From Schumannella luteola (lineage in GTDB: Bacteria; Actinomycetota; Actinomycetes; Actinomycetales; Microbacteriaceae), in the NCBI RefSeq assembly GCF_013408685.1, contig NZ_JACBZY010000001.1, positions 2,232,001 to 2,296,000 of the forward strand: a stretch of DNA of 64,000 nucleotides, in the 5' to 3' direction. Position numbers and translations under genes: made by a program. Positions 16,747 to 25,095 of this stretch are shown in pieces (the first letter of the stretch is position 1; every line of letters begins with the position of its first letter). The notes beneath the pieces are model-generated. The model saw only the letters and a list, made by a program, of their open reading frames with translations. It searched no databases and was not told where the DNA came from.

Positions 16747-18222
16747 GTGAGCGGCGCCGCCCCGGTCGCCGGCGTCGGCCTCCGCTCGGAGCGCGGGCCC
16801 ATCCTGCTGGCGCTCATGCTCTCGACGGGCCTCATCGCGATCGACTCGACGATCCTCGCAACCGCGGTGCCGACGATCACGCGCGAGCTCGGCGGCTTCG
16901 CGCAGTTCCCGTGGCTGTTCTCGATCTACCTGCTCGCGCAGGCCGTGGCTGTGCCGGTCTACTCGAAGCTCGCCGACACCCTCGGCCGCAAGCCGGTCAT
17001 GCTCGCGGGCATCGCGCTGTTCCTGCTCGGGTCGATCCTCTGCGGGGTCGCCTGGGACATGCCCTCGCTCATCGCCTTCCGCGCCGTGCAGGGCCTCGGT
17101 GCCGGCGCCATCCAGCCGCTCGCGATGACGATCGCGGGCGACATCTACACGCTCGCCGAGCGCGCGAAGACGCAGGGCTACATGGCCAGCGTCTGGGCGA
17201 TCTCGTCGGTCGTCGGGCCGACGCTCGGCGGCGTCTTCGCCCAGCTGGATGCGTGGCGCTGGATCTTCTTCATCAACGTGCCGCTCTGCCTGATCGCGGC
17301 CGCGCTGCTGCTGCGCAACTTCCACGAGAGCGTCGAGAAGCGGAAGCACCGCATCGACTACCTCGGCGCCGCGCTGCTGACCGGAGCGCTCGCACTGCTG
17401 ATCCTCGGGGTGCTCGAGGGCGGACAGGCGTGGGCCTGGGCATCGACACCCAGCTTCGTCGTCTTCGGCGTCGGGGCGCTGCTGCTCGTCGCGGCGCTGA
17501 TCGTCGAGAGCCGCGCAGCCGAGCCGATCCTGCCGCTGCGGATGCTGCGCAGTCGGCTGCTCGTCACGACCAACCTGATCTCGCTCGCGATCGGCGCCGT
17601 CGTGCTCGGGCTCACCTCGTACGTGCCGACGTATCTCGAGGGCTCGATCGGCACCGCGCCGCTGCTGGCCGGGCTCGCGCTCGCCGCGCTCACGCTCGGC
17701 TGGCCCATCGCGGCGACGCTGTCGGGTCGGCTCTATCTGCGCTTCGGGTTCAAGCGCACGGTGCTCACCGGCATGGTGTTCCTGATGATCGGCACGCTCG
17801 CGCTCGTCGCGACCGCCGGCACCCCGAGTGTCGTCACGGTCGCGATCACCGCCTTCGTCACCGGACTCGGCTGCGGGCTCATCGCGACGCCCTCGCTGCT
17901 CGCGGCGCAGTCGACGGCGAGCTGGGGCGAGCGCGGCGTCGTCACCGGACTCAACATGTTCGCGCGCAGCGTCGGCAGCGCTGTCGGCGTCGCCGTGTTC
18001 GGTGCGATCGCGAACGCGCTCATCCGCACGGGCGCCGGCGGCGAGCAGGTGGCGTCGTCGGTCGTCGCCGGATCGTCGGCGGTGTTCGTCGCGGTCGTCG
18101 TGGTCGCACTGCTGGCGCTCGCCGCCGCGGTCGCGATGCCGCGCACGCCGGTCGCGCAGCGCGAAGCGCCCGCGGCGGGCGCACCCGGAGCCGGCGCCGG
18201 CGAGGCCGAGCAGCCCGCCTGA
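16747..18222 (+). CDS. MFS drug-efflux-type transporter (DHA2, 14 TM)
   Basis: The 491-residue protein has about 14 membrane helices. The first block carries the DHA2 motif LIAIDSTILATAVPTI, then motif A SKLADTLGRKPVM, and motif C-like SSVVGPTLGGVFA. It resembles EmrB/QacA proton antiporters, which export drugs or other organic compounds. The C-terminus is a short Ala/Gly/Glu tail. GTG 16747 begins just ahead of the first helix after GGGAG; longer starts would add a non-membrane segment without family support. RidA converges on it 23 bp away. Confidence 0.88.
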   Translation: MSGAAPVAGVGLRSERGPILLALMLSTGLIAIDSTILATAVPTITRELGGFAQFPWLFSIYLLAQAVAVPVYSKLADTLGRKPVMLAGIALFLLGSILCGVAWDMPSLIAFRAVQGLGAGAIQPLAMTIAGDIYTLAERAKTQGYMASVWAISSVVGPTLGGVFAQLDAWRWIFFINVPLCLIAAALLLRNFHESVEKRKHRIDYLGAALLTGALALLILGVLEGGQAWAWASTPSFVVFGVGALLLVAALIVESRAAEPILPLRMLRSRLLVTTNLISLAIGAVVLGLTSYVPTYLEGSIGTAPLLAGLALAALTLGWPIAATLSGRLYLRFGFKRTVLTGMVFLMIGTLALVATAGTPSVVTVAITAFVTGLGCGLIATPSLLAAQSTASWGERGVVTGLNMFARSVGSAVGVAVFGAIANALIRTGAGGEQVASSVVAGSSAVFVAVVVVALLALAAAVAMPRTPVAQREAPAAGAPGAGAGEAEQPA

Positions 18223-18245
18223 CCGCTGTCTCGGCTGGATCGCCG

Positions 18246-18629
18246 CTACGAGCGGATGCGCGCGGTGACCTCGATCTCGATGAGCATCTCCGGCTCCATG
18301 AGCGGAACCTGCATCATCGTCGCGGCCGGTCGCACCTCGCCGAACACCTCGCGCAGGGCGGGCCAGCACTCGCTGAAGCGCGAGCCGTCGGTCAGCAGGT
18401 AGTGCACCCGCACGACGTCGGCGAAGGACGCACCGGCCTCGGTCAGCGCGGCGCCGATGTTGCGCAGCGTCTGCGCCGTCTGCTCGCCGAGGTCGCTCGA
18501 GATCGCACCGGTGGAGTAGTCGTACCCGGTCGTGCCCGAGACGAACACCCAGTCGCCGTCGACGACCGCACGCGAGTAGCCGATCTGCGCCTCGAAGTCG
18601 GAGCCGCTGGAGATGAGTCGTCGTGTCAT
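18246..18629 (-). CDS. RidA-family protein (YjgF/YER057c/UK114)
   Basis: The 127-residue protein has the RidA fold: IGYSRAVVDGDWVFVSGTTG at the N-terminus, the mid-region QTLRNIGAALTEAGAS, and PLMEPEMLIEIEVTA at the C-terminus with the conserved Glu. The anion-binding Arg of true RidA, usually R-x-A near residue 105, is represented by EVRPAATM, so imine or enamine hydrolysis is plausible. RidA removes reactive 2-aminoacrylate formed by PLP enzymes; ilvA and a Cys/Met enzyme occur elsewhere in the window, but not next to it. A CACGAT box lies 6 nt before ATG 18629, so it may be leaderless. Confidence 0.88.
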   Translation of the reverse strand: MTRRLISSGSDFEAQIGYSRAVVDGDWVFVSGTTGYDYSTGAISSDLGEQTAQTLRNIGAALTEAGASFADVVRVHYLLTDGSRFSECWPALREVFGEVRPAATMMQVPLMEPEMLIEIEVTARIRS

Positions 18630-18707
18630 GCGCTCATCGTGGCAGTCGCCGCGCCGGCGCGATGACCACGGCGGACGCGCGCATCCACCACGCGGCAGGA
18701 TGGAGGC

Positions 18708-19406
18708 ATGTCGGAGCTCGTGGCGGCCGTGACCGCGCATCCTCGTCTCGATGAGCTGATCGCCGTGCTCGAGCGGCTGCGGGCGCCGGGCGGATGCGCC
18801 TGGGATCGCGACCAGACCCATGCGAGCCTGGTGCGCTACCTCGTCGAGGAGAGCGCCGAGCTGGTCGAGGCGATCGAGTCGGGCGACGACGCCGAGATGG
18901 TCGAAGAGCTCGGCGATGTGCTCTACCAGGTCGTCTTCCACGCGGACATCGCGGCGGAGGAAGGTCGCTTCACGATCGAGGACGTCGCGGCGCACATGAC
19001 CGCGAAGATGGTCGGCCGGCATCCGCACGTCTTCGGCGACGGCGAGGTCGTCGCCGACACGGCCGACGCGGTCGCGAGCAACTGGGATGCGTGGAAGGCG
19101 CAGGAGAAGCCGGAGCGCACGAGCGTGCTCGACGGCGTTCCCGATGCGATGCCCTCGCTCGCTCTGGCCGAGAAGCTGCTCGGCCGCGCCGACAAGGTCG
19201 GACACGTGGTCGAGGTGCCGACGGCGCTCGCCGCCGATGCGCCCGCCGACGAGGAGGAGCTCGGGCGTCGCCTGCTCGAGCTCGTGACGGTGGCGCGGGG
19301 GAGCGGGCTGGATGCCGAGCGCGCCCTGCGCGGCGCGATCCGCCGACTCAAGGCCGACATCCGCGCGGTCGAAGCCGGCGGCGAACCCCCGACATCCTCG
19401 GTGTAA
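18708..19406 (+). CDS. mazG: Nucleoside triphosphate pyrophosphohydrolase MazG
   Basis: The 232-residue all-alpha NTP pyrophosphatase has the MazG metal-binding pattern: EESAELVEAI (ExxE) and EELGDVLYQVVFH (ExxD) in the first domain, preceded by CAWDRDQTHASL. It hydrolyses (d)NTPs to monophosphates, cleaning oxidised nucleotides and affecting ppGpp levels. The first domain is complete; the second half, GRRLLELVTVARG onward, is shorter than in the E. coli enzyme. A CAGGAT box lies 6 nt before ATG 18708 and overlaps a purine-rich stretch. It is often near eno in actinobacteria; here 10 kb separate them. Confidence 0.93.
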   Translation: MSELVAAVTAHPRLDELIAVLERLRAPGGCAWDRDQTHASLVRYLVEESAELVEAIESGDDAEMVEELGDVLYQVVFHADIAAEEGRFTIEDVAAHMTAKMVGRHPHVFGDGEVVADTADAVASNWDAWKAQEKPERTSVLDGVPDAMPSLALAEKLLGRADKVGHVVEVPTALAADAPADEEELGRRLLELVTVARGSGLDAERALRGAIRRLKADIRAVEAGGEPPTSSV

Positions 19407-19815
19407 ACGCGGCAGTCGGCCGAGACGGCGAGGACACGGCCGCAACGCAGCGCAGCGCGCACGGCCGGGACGGTCCGCCAGCGCGAAGCGTGGCGGACCC
19501 TGCGCCTCAGCACGGCACACCCCCGGTGCGCCGCTCACAGTGGCCGGGTACCCACCCGAAATAGGGAACCCGGCAGCGCCGTGACACAGACATCGGGGCC
19601 CTCGACGACTCCGATGCTCCCGCGGACGCGCCCCTGCGCGTGCCGCGATGGTCGTGTACGCGCACGGCGTGGGGAGATGGCCCGGCCGGGACCGGTCCGG
19701 GCTCTGCCGTGGGGACGCACGACGACCGCCGTCAGTGTATTCGCATAACGGTCGTAATCAAAACGCTCGTTCTGGCAATAGGCTGAGCCTGTCTGAGCAC
19801 GCGAGGGAGACGCCG
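19407..19815. other. 409-bp intergenic region between mazG and TetR
   Basis: No convincing gene. It holds the mazG terminator (19472-19499). Near the right end it becomes less GC-rich. There, TAACGGTCGTAA (19746-19757) and AACGCTCGTT (19762-19771) form a near-palindromic block just before TAGGCT at 19779-19784. That block is a plausible autoregulatory operator and promoter for the TetR gene. The middle 200 bp show nothing I can assign. Confidence 0.5.
19472..19499 (+). terminator. Hairpin terminator after mazG
   Basis: GGTCCGCCA pairs with TGGCGGACC, with a second small CGC/GCG pair in the loop. It lies 66 bp past the mazG stop. Confidence 0.65.
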
Positions 19816-20466
19816 ATGCCGAGACGACCCGACCCGAATCGCAAGCAGGAGCTGCTGGGGCAGATCATCGAGTATCTGCTCGGCAGCTCTCTCGCCGGCA
19901 TGACCTTCCGCACGCTCGCGGACGCCCTGGGGGTGAGCACCTACTCGCTCGTGTACCACTTCGGCACCCGCGCCGAGCTGGTGCAGGAGATCGTGCGCGC
20001 GATCACCGGGCGCCAGCAGGAGCTGCTGGACGCGCATCCGCCGGCGACCGCCTCGCTCGAGAGCTACCTCGAGGGCTTCGCCTCGTACTGGCGGCAGTCG
20101 CAGAGCGAACGCAACCGTCAGCTGCGTCGACTCGAGATCGAGGCGGCCATGATCGAGGCGCTCGACCCCGACTCGATCCCGATCATCCGCGCCGCCAACG
20201 AGTCGTACCGCGCAGCGGCGACCGAATCGCTCGTGACGCTCGGACTGAGCGACGAGGATGCGCGGCGCGAGGCCGGCGTGATGGTGGCGCTCGTCTACGG
20301 CATGCAGCTCGATGCGGTGCTGACCGGCGACACCGAGCGGGTCAACGAGAACTTCGCGGCCGCTCTCGACCAGTTCCGCGCGCGGATCGAGGCGCATCGT
20401 GCCGCGCGCGCAGGTCGCGACGCCGCCTCGGGATCCGGCGTTTCGAAAGCGGCCGCCGCGCACTGA
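19816..20466 (+). CDS. TetR-family transcriptional regulator
   Basis: The 216-residue regulator has the helix-turn-helix MTFRTLADALGVSTYSLVYHFGTRAELV (residues 33-60). The family STxxLYYHF pattern here reads STYSLVYHF. The remaining helices form an effector domain with no recognisable ligand signature. ATG 19816 follows GAGGGAGA at 8 nt. The gene stands alone between terminators; its promoter region has a near-palindromic block, suggesting autoregulation. The target genes are not obvious from position, since mazG ends in a terminator and the next gene converges. Confidence 0.87.
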   Translation: MPRRPDPNRKQELLGQIIEYLLGSSLAGMTFRTLADALGVSTYSLVYHFGTRAELVQEIVRAITGRQQELLDAHPPATASLESYLEGFASYWRQSQSERNRQLRRLEIEAAMIEALDPDSIPIIRAANESYRAAATESLVTLGLSDEDARREAGVMVALVYGMQLDAVLTGDTERVNENFAAALDQFRARIEAHRAARAGRDAASGSGVSKAAAAH

Positions 20467-20487
20467 GCGATGCGTTGCTCACGAGCT

Positions 20488-20527
20488 GAAGGCCGACATC
20501 CCTCGAATGAAGCGGATGCCGGCCTTC
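20488..20527. terminator. Bidirectional terminator between TetR and epimerase genes
   Basis: GAAGGCCG and CATCC on the left pair with GGATG and CGGCCTTC on the right, with one mismatch and a 12-nt loop, between converging genes. Confidence 0.75.
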
Positions 20528-20548
20528 GGTCCGGGCGGTTCGTGAGGC

Positions 20549-21448
20549 TCAGGCCTCGTGCAGGTAGTGCCCGGCGGCGATGTCCTCGATCAGCGTCGGG
20601 CTCGTCGGCGTCCAGCCGAGGGTCTCGCGCGTGATCGCGTTCGACGCCGGCATGTCGATCGCCCAGAAGGCGCCGATGAAGCCGAAGTGCTCGGCGGCGT
20701 CGTCCGGGTCGACGGAGGCCGTGGGCAGACCGAGCGACTCGGCGATGGCCGCGGCGATGTCGCGGGTCGCGACCTCCTGCTCGCCGACGACGTGCGCGCG
20801 GAAGCCGGCGGGCGCGGCGCCGAGCGCGAGGCGCACGGCCGTGGCGGCGTCACGACGGTGCACCGCTGACCAGCGCGCCGATCCGTCGCCCACGTAGCCG
20901 GCGACGCCGTTGCGCCGGGCGGCCGCGACGATCTGCGGGATGAAGCCGTGCTCTCCGCCCTCGCCGTGCACGGTCGGGGCGAAGCGCAGCGCGATGCTGT
21001 GCACGCCGCGGTCGACGGCGTCGAGGGCGAGCGCCTCGGTCCCTCCGCGCGGGGCTTCGGGGCCGGAGAACGGCACGGCGTCGTTCTCGGTGACGACCTT
21101 GCCGGGCCAGAACGCGGTGCCCGAGGCGAGCGCGAAGCGGCGGTCGCTGCCGGCCAGCACGTCGACGAGGGTCTCGACGGCGACGCGCTCGGCGCGGTTC
21201 GACTCAGCCGGGTTCGACCAGTCGTGCTTGTTGGCGAGGTGCACGACCGCCTCGGCTTGCTCGGCGCCGCGGCGCAGCGAGTCGAGGTCGTCGAGTCCGC
21301 CGAGCAGCGGCTCGGCTCCGGCGGTGCGCACGCGCTCGGCGGCGGCGTCGGAGCGCACGAGGCCGACGACCTCGTGACCGTTCGCGACGAGCTCGTCGGT
21401 CACGGCGGATCCGATCCAGCCGGATGCTCCGGTGACGAAGACCTTCAT
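20549..21448 (-). CDS. NAD-dependent epimerase/dehydratase family protein (extended SDR)
   Basis: The 299-residue protein starts MKVFVTGASGWIGSAV, a Rossmann glycine motif of atypical or extended SDRs, followed by VVHLANKHDW. The middle lacks the usual YxxxK; RGGTEALALDAV occupies that area, as in several NAD(P)H-binding epimerase-like proteins with unknown chemistry. A strong AAGGAGG ribosome-binding site lies 5 nt before ATG 21448. The gene is divergent from a TetR gene and two matching operators lie in the 103-bp gap. Its expression is therefore almost certainly controlled by that regulator. Substrate unknown. Confidence 0.85.
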   Translation of the reverse strand: MKVFVTGASGWIGSAVTDELVANGHEVVGLVRSDAAAERVRTAGAEPLLGGLDDLDSLRRGAEQAEAVVHLANKHDWSNPAESNRAERVAVETLVDVLAGSDRRFALASGTAFWPGKVVTENDAVPFSGPEAPRGGTEALALDAVDRGVHSIALRFAPTVHGEGGEHGFIPQIVAAARRNGVAGYVGDGSARWSAVHRRDAATAVRLALGAAPAGFRAHVVGEQEVATRDIAAAIAESLGLPTASVDPDDAAEHFGFIGAFWAIDMPASNAITRETLGWTPTSPTLIEDIAAGHYLHEA

Positions 21449-21483
21449 GGTTCCTCCTTCGCCCCGTCGCGGTCGGCGGGGGT

Positions 21484-21504
21484 TGATGTCAGGTTGTGAC
21501 ATCA
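21484..21504. promoter_or_regulatory. TetR operator 1
   Basis: TGATGTCA-N5-TGACATCA is a perfect 8-bp inverted repeat with a 5-bp spacer (GGTTG), 36 bp upstream of the epimerase start. Confidence 0.85.
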
Positions 21505-21516
21505 TGGTAGCACGAG

Positions 21517-21537
21517 TGATGTCAGTGTGTGACATGA
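21517..21537. promoter_or_regulatory. TetR operator 2
   Basis: TGATGTCA-N5-TGACATGA repeats operator 1 with a single change. The centres are 33 bp apart, about three helical turns, and the site ends 3 bp before the TetR -10 box, so a bound repressor would block it. Confidence 0.82.
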
Positions 21538-21539
21538 CG

Positions 21540-21545
21540 TAGGAT
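21540..21545 (+). promoter_or_regulatory. -10 box (TAGGAT), leaderless TetR gene
   Basis: TAGGAT ends 6 nt before ATG 21552. Confidence 0.65.
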
Positions 21546-21551
21546 CGGCGC

Positions 21552-22112
21552 ATGGGACGCTGGGAACCGGGGGCACGCGAGCGACTCCAGCTCGCCGCGC
21601 TGGAGCTCTTCATCGAGAACGGCTTCGAGGCCACCACCGTCGCCGAGATCGCCCGTCGCGCCGAGCTCACCGAGCGCACCTTCTACCGTCACTTCTCCGA
21701 CAAGCGCGAGGTGATCTTCGACGGGCAGGACCTGCTCGTCGACGCCTTCGTCGCCGGGGTGGTCGGCGGTCCCGAGGGCGCCTCTCCGCGCGACCTGGCC
21801 GAAGCCGCCGTCGCCGCGTCCGGCTCGTTCTTCACCGACGAGCGCCGCCCGTGGTCGCGTCGGCGTCAGGCGGCGATCGACTCCGACACCGGTCTGCGCG
21901 AGCGCGAGTCGCTCAAGATGGGCGTGCTCGCGCGCGCGCTGACCGCGGCGCTACGTGACCGCGGCGTCGGCGACCCGACCGCCGAGCTCGCCGCCGACGC
22001 CGCGATCTCGGTGTTCCGCGTCTCCTTCGCCCAGTGGATCGCGGCCGACGAGACCCGCTCGATCGACGAGATCCAGGCGTCGCTCTTCGCCGCCCAGCGC
22101 GCCCTCGCCTGA
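21552..22112 (+). CDS. TetR-family regulator of the divergent epimerase gene
   Basis: The 186-residue protein has a clear TetR helix-turn-helix, ATTVAEIARRAELTERTFYRHFSDKREV (residues 27-54). The C-terminal part, with SVFRVSFAQWIAAD, resembles mycofactocin-type and actinobacterial TetR proteins of unknown ligand. The divergent gene and the two operators between them make this a self-contained regulatory pair: repression of both genes by this protein is the simplest reading. Transcription appears leaderless. Confidence 0.9.
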   Translation: MGRWEPGARERLQLAALELFIENGFEATTVAEIARRAELTERTFYRHFSDKREVIFDGQDLLVDAFVAGVVGGPEGASPRDLAEAAVAASGSFFTDERRPWSRRRQAAIDSDTGLRERESLKMGVLARALTAALRDRGVGDPTAELAADAAISVFRVSFAQWIAADETRSIDEIQASLFAAQRALA

Positions 22113-22208
22113 CCCGCTCCGGGTCTCCGCGAGAGTACGTGCTCTGCGGTGCGACACGCCGCTCGCGGACCGCAATCCGCGTACTTTCGCGGAGACGGAA
22201 TCGCGGGG

Positions 22209-23267
22209 TCAGGCGATGCGCGAGCCCGCGGCGAGGCGGCGCGCCGGCGCCCGCGTCGCGCGGATCGCACCGGCCAGCGCGAGCGCTGCGAGCGCGAGGT
22301 GGATGGCGAGTCCGACGAACCAGCTCGGCACGCTGCGGTCGATGATCTCGTGCGGCGAGGGCGATCGGTCGGAGCGGTAGTTGCAGGGGTCGTCGACGAG
22401 CGAGGCGTCCGGGGGCTGCTGCAGGCTGCGCACGCCGAGCTTGATCCAGCCGAACAGGTCGTTCGGTGCGTCGCCGCGTCCGTACCGGGTGGGCACGGCA
22501 TCCGCCATCACGACGTACGGGTTGGCCGCGAGCAGCCACCACACGTAGTCGGGGCGGGGCCGTGTGCCCTCGCTCGTCGTGTCGGAGACGATGCACTCCG
22601 AGTTGCCGGTGCTGTCGTCGTAGGCGTAGCTGGCCGACCGGTACTCGTAGCGCTCCTGCGCGACGAGCGTGCCGAGGCCGAAGGAGATGAGCGTGCCGAC
22701 GCTCAGCGCCGCGACGACGAGGTAGGTGACGGCGACCGAGAACAGGGGGCGTCGCAGCAGTCCGCTGAGCCCCACGCCGATCGCCGAGATCACGGCGAGC
22801 TCGAGCGCGAGCACGAGCAGCGACACGAGCACCATGCCGACGGTCGTGCCCCCGATGACGAGACTGACGACCAGGAACGGCGCCGCGATCGCCAGAAAGG
22901 CGAGCGAGCTGATCCATGCGGCCACGAACTTGCCGATGACCAGCTGCGTCGTGCTGACGAGGGTCACCTGTGTGGTCGCGAGCGTGCCCGACTCGCGGTC
23001 GCCGTTGATCGCATTGCCGCTGAAAGCGGGAGCGACGAGCGTGCCCAGCAGCAGCACGAGATAGACGATCGTCGAGAAGATCGCGTTGCCGGCCGGGTCG
23101 GAGTCGTAGCCGCCGCTCAGTGAACGGAAGCCCCAGATGAGCAGCGCGGTGACGATCAGCACCACGAGGCCGAAGATGCCGACGAGCACGTACCAGGCGA
23201 CGCCGCGCACCCGCTGACGCAGCTCGATCCCGGCGATCACGCGCACGCCGGTGAGGAACGGGATCAC
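22209..23267 (-). CDS. ABC transporter permease (ABC-2 type)
   Basis: The 352-residue membrane protein has around six helices plus a large external loop (about residues 205-300). Typical ABC-2 features are NAINGDRESGTLATTQVTLVS after the second helix, with the conserved G-E/D-RE-x-GT motif seen in NatB-like and multidrug permeases. The loop contains single Cys residues in SECIVSD and DDPCNYR that could form a disulfide. GTG 23267 overlaps the ATPase stop (GTGA), so the two are translationally coupled. Export substrate unknown. Confidence 0.86.
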   Translation of the reverse strand: MIPFLTGVRVIAGIELRQRVRGVAWYVLVGIFGLVVLIVTALLIWGFRSLSGGYDSDPAGNAIFSTIVYLVLLLGTLVAPAFSGNAINGDRESGTLATTQVTLVSTTQLVIGKFVAAWISSLAFLAIAAPFLVVSLVIGGTTVGMVLVSLLVLALELAVISAIGVGLSGLLRRPLFSVAVTYLVVAALSVGTLISFGLGTLVAQERYEYRSASYAYDDSTGNSECIVSDTTSEGTRPRPDYVWWLLAANPYVVMADAVPTRYGRGDAPNDLFGWIKLGVRSLQQPPDASLVDDPCNYRSDRSPSPHEIIDRSVPSWFVGLAIHLALAALALAGAIRATRAPARRLAAGSRIA

Positions 23268-24397
23268 TGCGGGCTTCCGGGCTGCGGGGGGGCGGGGTGG
23301 GGTGGATACGGCGACGGCGGCGGCTGCGCCGACGCGGGCTGCTGCGCGGGCGGCGGAGCAGAAGTCCCGTACGGCGACGGGTTCGTCGTAATCGGCGGCG
23401 TCGGGGCGCCGGCCGCCCGCTCGCCGCTCAGGTCGAGGAAGGTGTGCTCGAGCTCGCCGACGGCCGGGGCGAACGCCGAGATGGCGAGCCCCCCGCCGAC
23501 GAGCCTGGTCAGCAGGGCCGCCGCCGCATCCTCGCCCGCGATCGGCACGAGCAGCCCGCCGGCGTCGGCGTCGATGCGCTCCCAGGGCACCCCCGCGCGG
23601 AACAGCGCGTCGCGCAGCCGGCTCCGGTCGGTCGAGCGGATGCGCCACGCCCGCTCCGAGATGCGGGTCGCCGCGATGCGGGCCGCGTCGGCGGTCACGC
23701 CGCGGTCGAGGTAGACGGCGCTGTCGGCCATCTCGTCGAGCTCGGCGAGCACGTGGCTCGAGACCAGCACGGCCCGACCCTCGCCGGCGAGCCGGCGCAT
23801 CGTGCGGCGCAGGGCGACGCGCGCGGCCGGGTCGAGGCCCGAGGCGGGCTCGTCGAGCAGCAGCACGGCGGGGTCGTGCACGAGCGCGCGGGCGAGGCTC
23901 AGCCGCTGCTTCTGTCCGCGCGAGAGCACGCGGCTCGGCCGATCGGCGAGTTCGCCGAGGTCGACGAGGTGGATGAGCTCGGCCGCCCGGTGAGCGGCGG
24001 CCAGTCGGTCCATGCCGTAGAGCCGCCCGGTCTGCACCAGAGTCGTGCGCGCGCTGAGCGAGCCCCATGAGCCGAGCTGGTCGGGCATCCAGCCGAGCAG
24101 TCGCCGGGCGCTCGCCGGGTCGGCGACCGGGTCGTGGCCGGCGACGCGGATGCTGCCCTGATCGGGCGCGAGCAGCGAGGCGAGCATGAGCATGAGGGTC
24201 GTCTTGCCCGAGCCGTTCGGCCCGATCAGCCCGGTGACCTGGCCCATCGGCGCGACCATGGAGGCGTCGACGACAGCCTGCACCGCGCCGAAGCGTCGGG
24301 CGACCCGATCGACGACGATGCCGGGTTCCGCGGTCGCTGCCGCGCTCGCCGCCGACGATCCAGCTTCTGACGCGCCTGCGGTCGCCCCCGTCGTCAT
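23264..24397 (-). CDS. ABC transporter ATP-binding protein
   Basis: The 377-residue ATPase powers the permease encoded next. Motifs: Walker A GPNGSGKTT, the Q-loop region GWMPDQLGSW, the signature LSRGQKQRLSLARAL (Arg for the second Gly of LSGGQ), Walker B LLLDEPASGLDP, and H-loop SSHVL. After the nucleotide-binding domain comes a roughly 100-residue regulatory part and a Pro/Ala/Gln-rich C-terminal tail. Exporters of this type (CcmA/NatA family) handle drugs, ions or lipids. A TAGGCT box 7 nt before ATG 24397 gives an apparent leaderless start. Confidence 0.9.
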   Translation of the reverse strand: MTTGATAGASEAGSSAASAAATAEPGIVVDRVARRFGAVQAVVDASMVAPMGQVTGLIGPNGSGKTTLMLMLASLLAPDQGSIRVAGHDPVADPASARRLLGWMPDQLGSWGSLSARTTLVQTGRLYGMDRLAAAHRAAELIHLVDLGELADRPSRVLSRGQKQRLSLARALVHDPAVLLLDEPASGLDPAARVALRRTMRRLAGEGRAVLVSSHVLAELDEMADSAVYLDRGVTADAARIAATRISERAWRIRSTDRSRLRDALFRAGVPWERIDADAGGLLVPIAGEDAAAALLTRLVGGGLAISAFAPAVGELEHTFLDLSGERAAGAPTPPITTNPSPYGTSAPPPAQQPASAQPPPSPYPPHPAPPQPGSPQ

Positions 24398-24404
24398 GAC
24401 CCGA

Positions 24405-24410
24405 AGCCTA
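24405..24410 (-). promoter_or_regulatory. -10 box (TAGGCT), leaderless ABC exporter operon
   Basis: On the minus strand, TAGGCT ends 7 nt before ATG 24397. Confidence 0.6.
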
Positions 24411-24424
24411 GACGGGCGGCGCGC

Positions 24425-24985
24425 TCATTCCGAGGTCTGCTCGCTCTGCCGTTCGCGGTAGGCGGCGACGTTCATCCGGTTGCCGCAGCGCAGGCTGCAG
24501 AAGCGCTTCGAGCCGTTGCGCGAGAAGTCGATGAACACGCCCTCGCAGTCGTCGGCCTCGCAGCGCCGCAGCTGGTCCATGGCGCTGCCGCGGATCACGT
24601 CGACGAAGGCCATGGCCGCATCCACCTGGATGCGCTCGCCGAGGGCGTCCTCCTGGTCGCTGGCGTGCAGGTGCCAGTCGAGATTGTCGTGGCGGGCGAG
24701 CTGAACGACTGCCCGGCGGCGGGTGAGGATGTCGTTCACGAGGGCCGCGGCCTTGTCGGCATTCAGGCTCCAGAAGCGGCGCAGCAGCGTGCGCGCCTTC
24801 TGCACCGCCGCCAATTCGGCGTCGTCGCCGTCGCGGCGTCCGGTGTAGCCGTGCTCGTCGAGAAGCCACTCCAGCTGCTCCACCGTCGAGAGCTCGTCGT
24901 CGCCCGAGGCTGAGGCTCCGGAGGCCGTGTTCACGAGCGCGACGACGAAGGCGAGGGAATCTTCGGTGTCATCGGTGAAACGCAT
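24425..24985 (-). CDS. CGNR zinc-finger transcriptional regulator (ABATE domain)
   Basis: The 186-residue protein joins an N-terminal ABATE-type domain (DSLAFVVALVNT, later LARHDNLDWHLH) to a C-terminal CGNR zinc finger: CEADDCEGVFIDFSRNG then KRFCSLRCGNRMNVAAYRER. The four Cys residues and the CGNR motif are intact; the finger probably binds DNA. Such proteins are common, poorly studied regulators in actinobacteria. AGGAG lies 6 nt before ATG 24985, favouring it over the ATG at 25009. The EamA pair is divergent, and the 110-bp gap holds dyads (ATGATCAT at 25035-25042), so control of those transporters is likely. Confidence 0.9.
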   Translation of the reverse strand: MRFTDDTEDSLAFVVALVNTASGASASGDDELSTVEQLEWLLDEHGYTGRRDGDDAELAAVQKARTLLRRFWSLNADKAAALVNDILTRRRAVVQLARHDNLDWHLHASDQEDALGERIQVDAAMAFVDVIRGSAMDQLRRCEADDCEGVFIDFSRNGSKRFCSLRCGNRMNVAAYRERQSEQTSE

Positions 24986-25020
24986 CTTGACTCCTGACGA
25001 GGCGGCCATTTATCGTCAGG

Positions 25021-25042
25021 ATCATAACGCGCGGATGATCAT
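25021..25042. promoter_or_regulatory. Candidate operator between CGNR and EamA genes
   Basis: ATCAT at 25021-25025 and ATGAT at 25035-25039 form an inverted repeat, and ATGATCAT (25035-25042) is itself a perfect 8-bp palindrome, in a locally AT-rich gap. Confidence 0.4.
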
Positions 25043-25095
25043 TACAGTCTGATCTTTGCTCGTCACTCGTCCACTCCCGTCGATTCGGAGGAATC

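Noticed and set aside
18630-18707. Leaderless promoter boxes CACGAT (ridA) and CAGGAT (mazG)
   Set aside because: The first base differs from TANNNT and purine-rich sequence near mazG could act as a ribosome-binding site, so they were not counted among the leaderless set.
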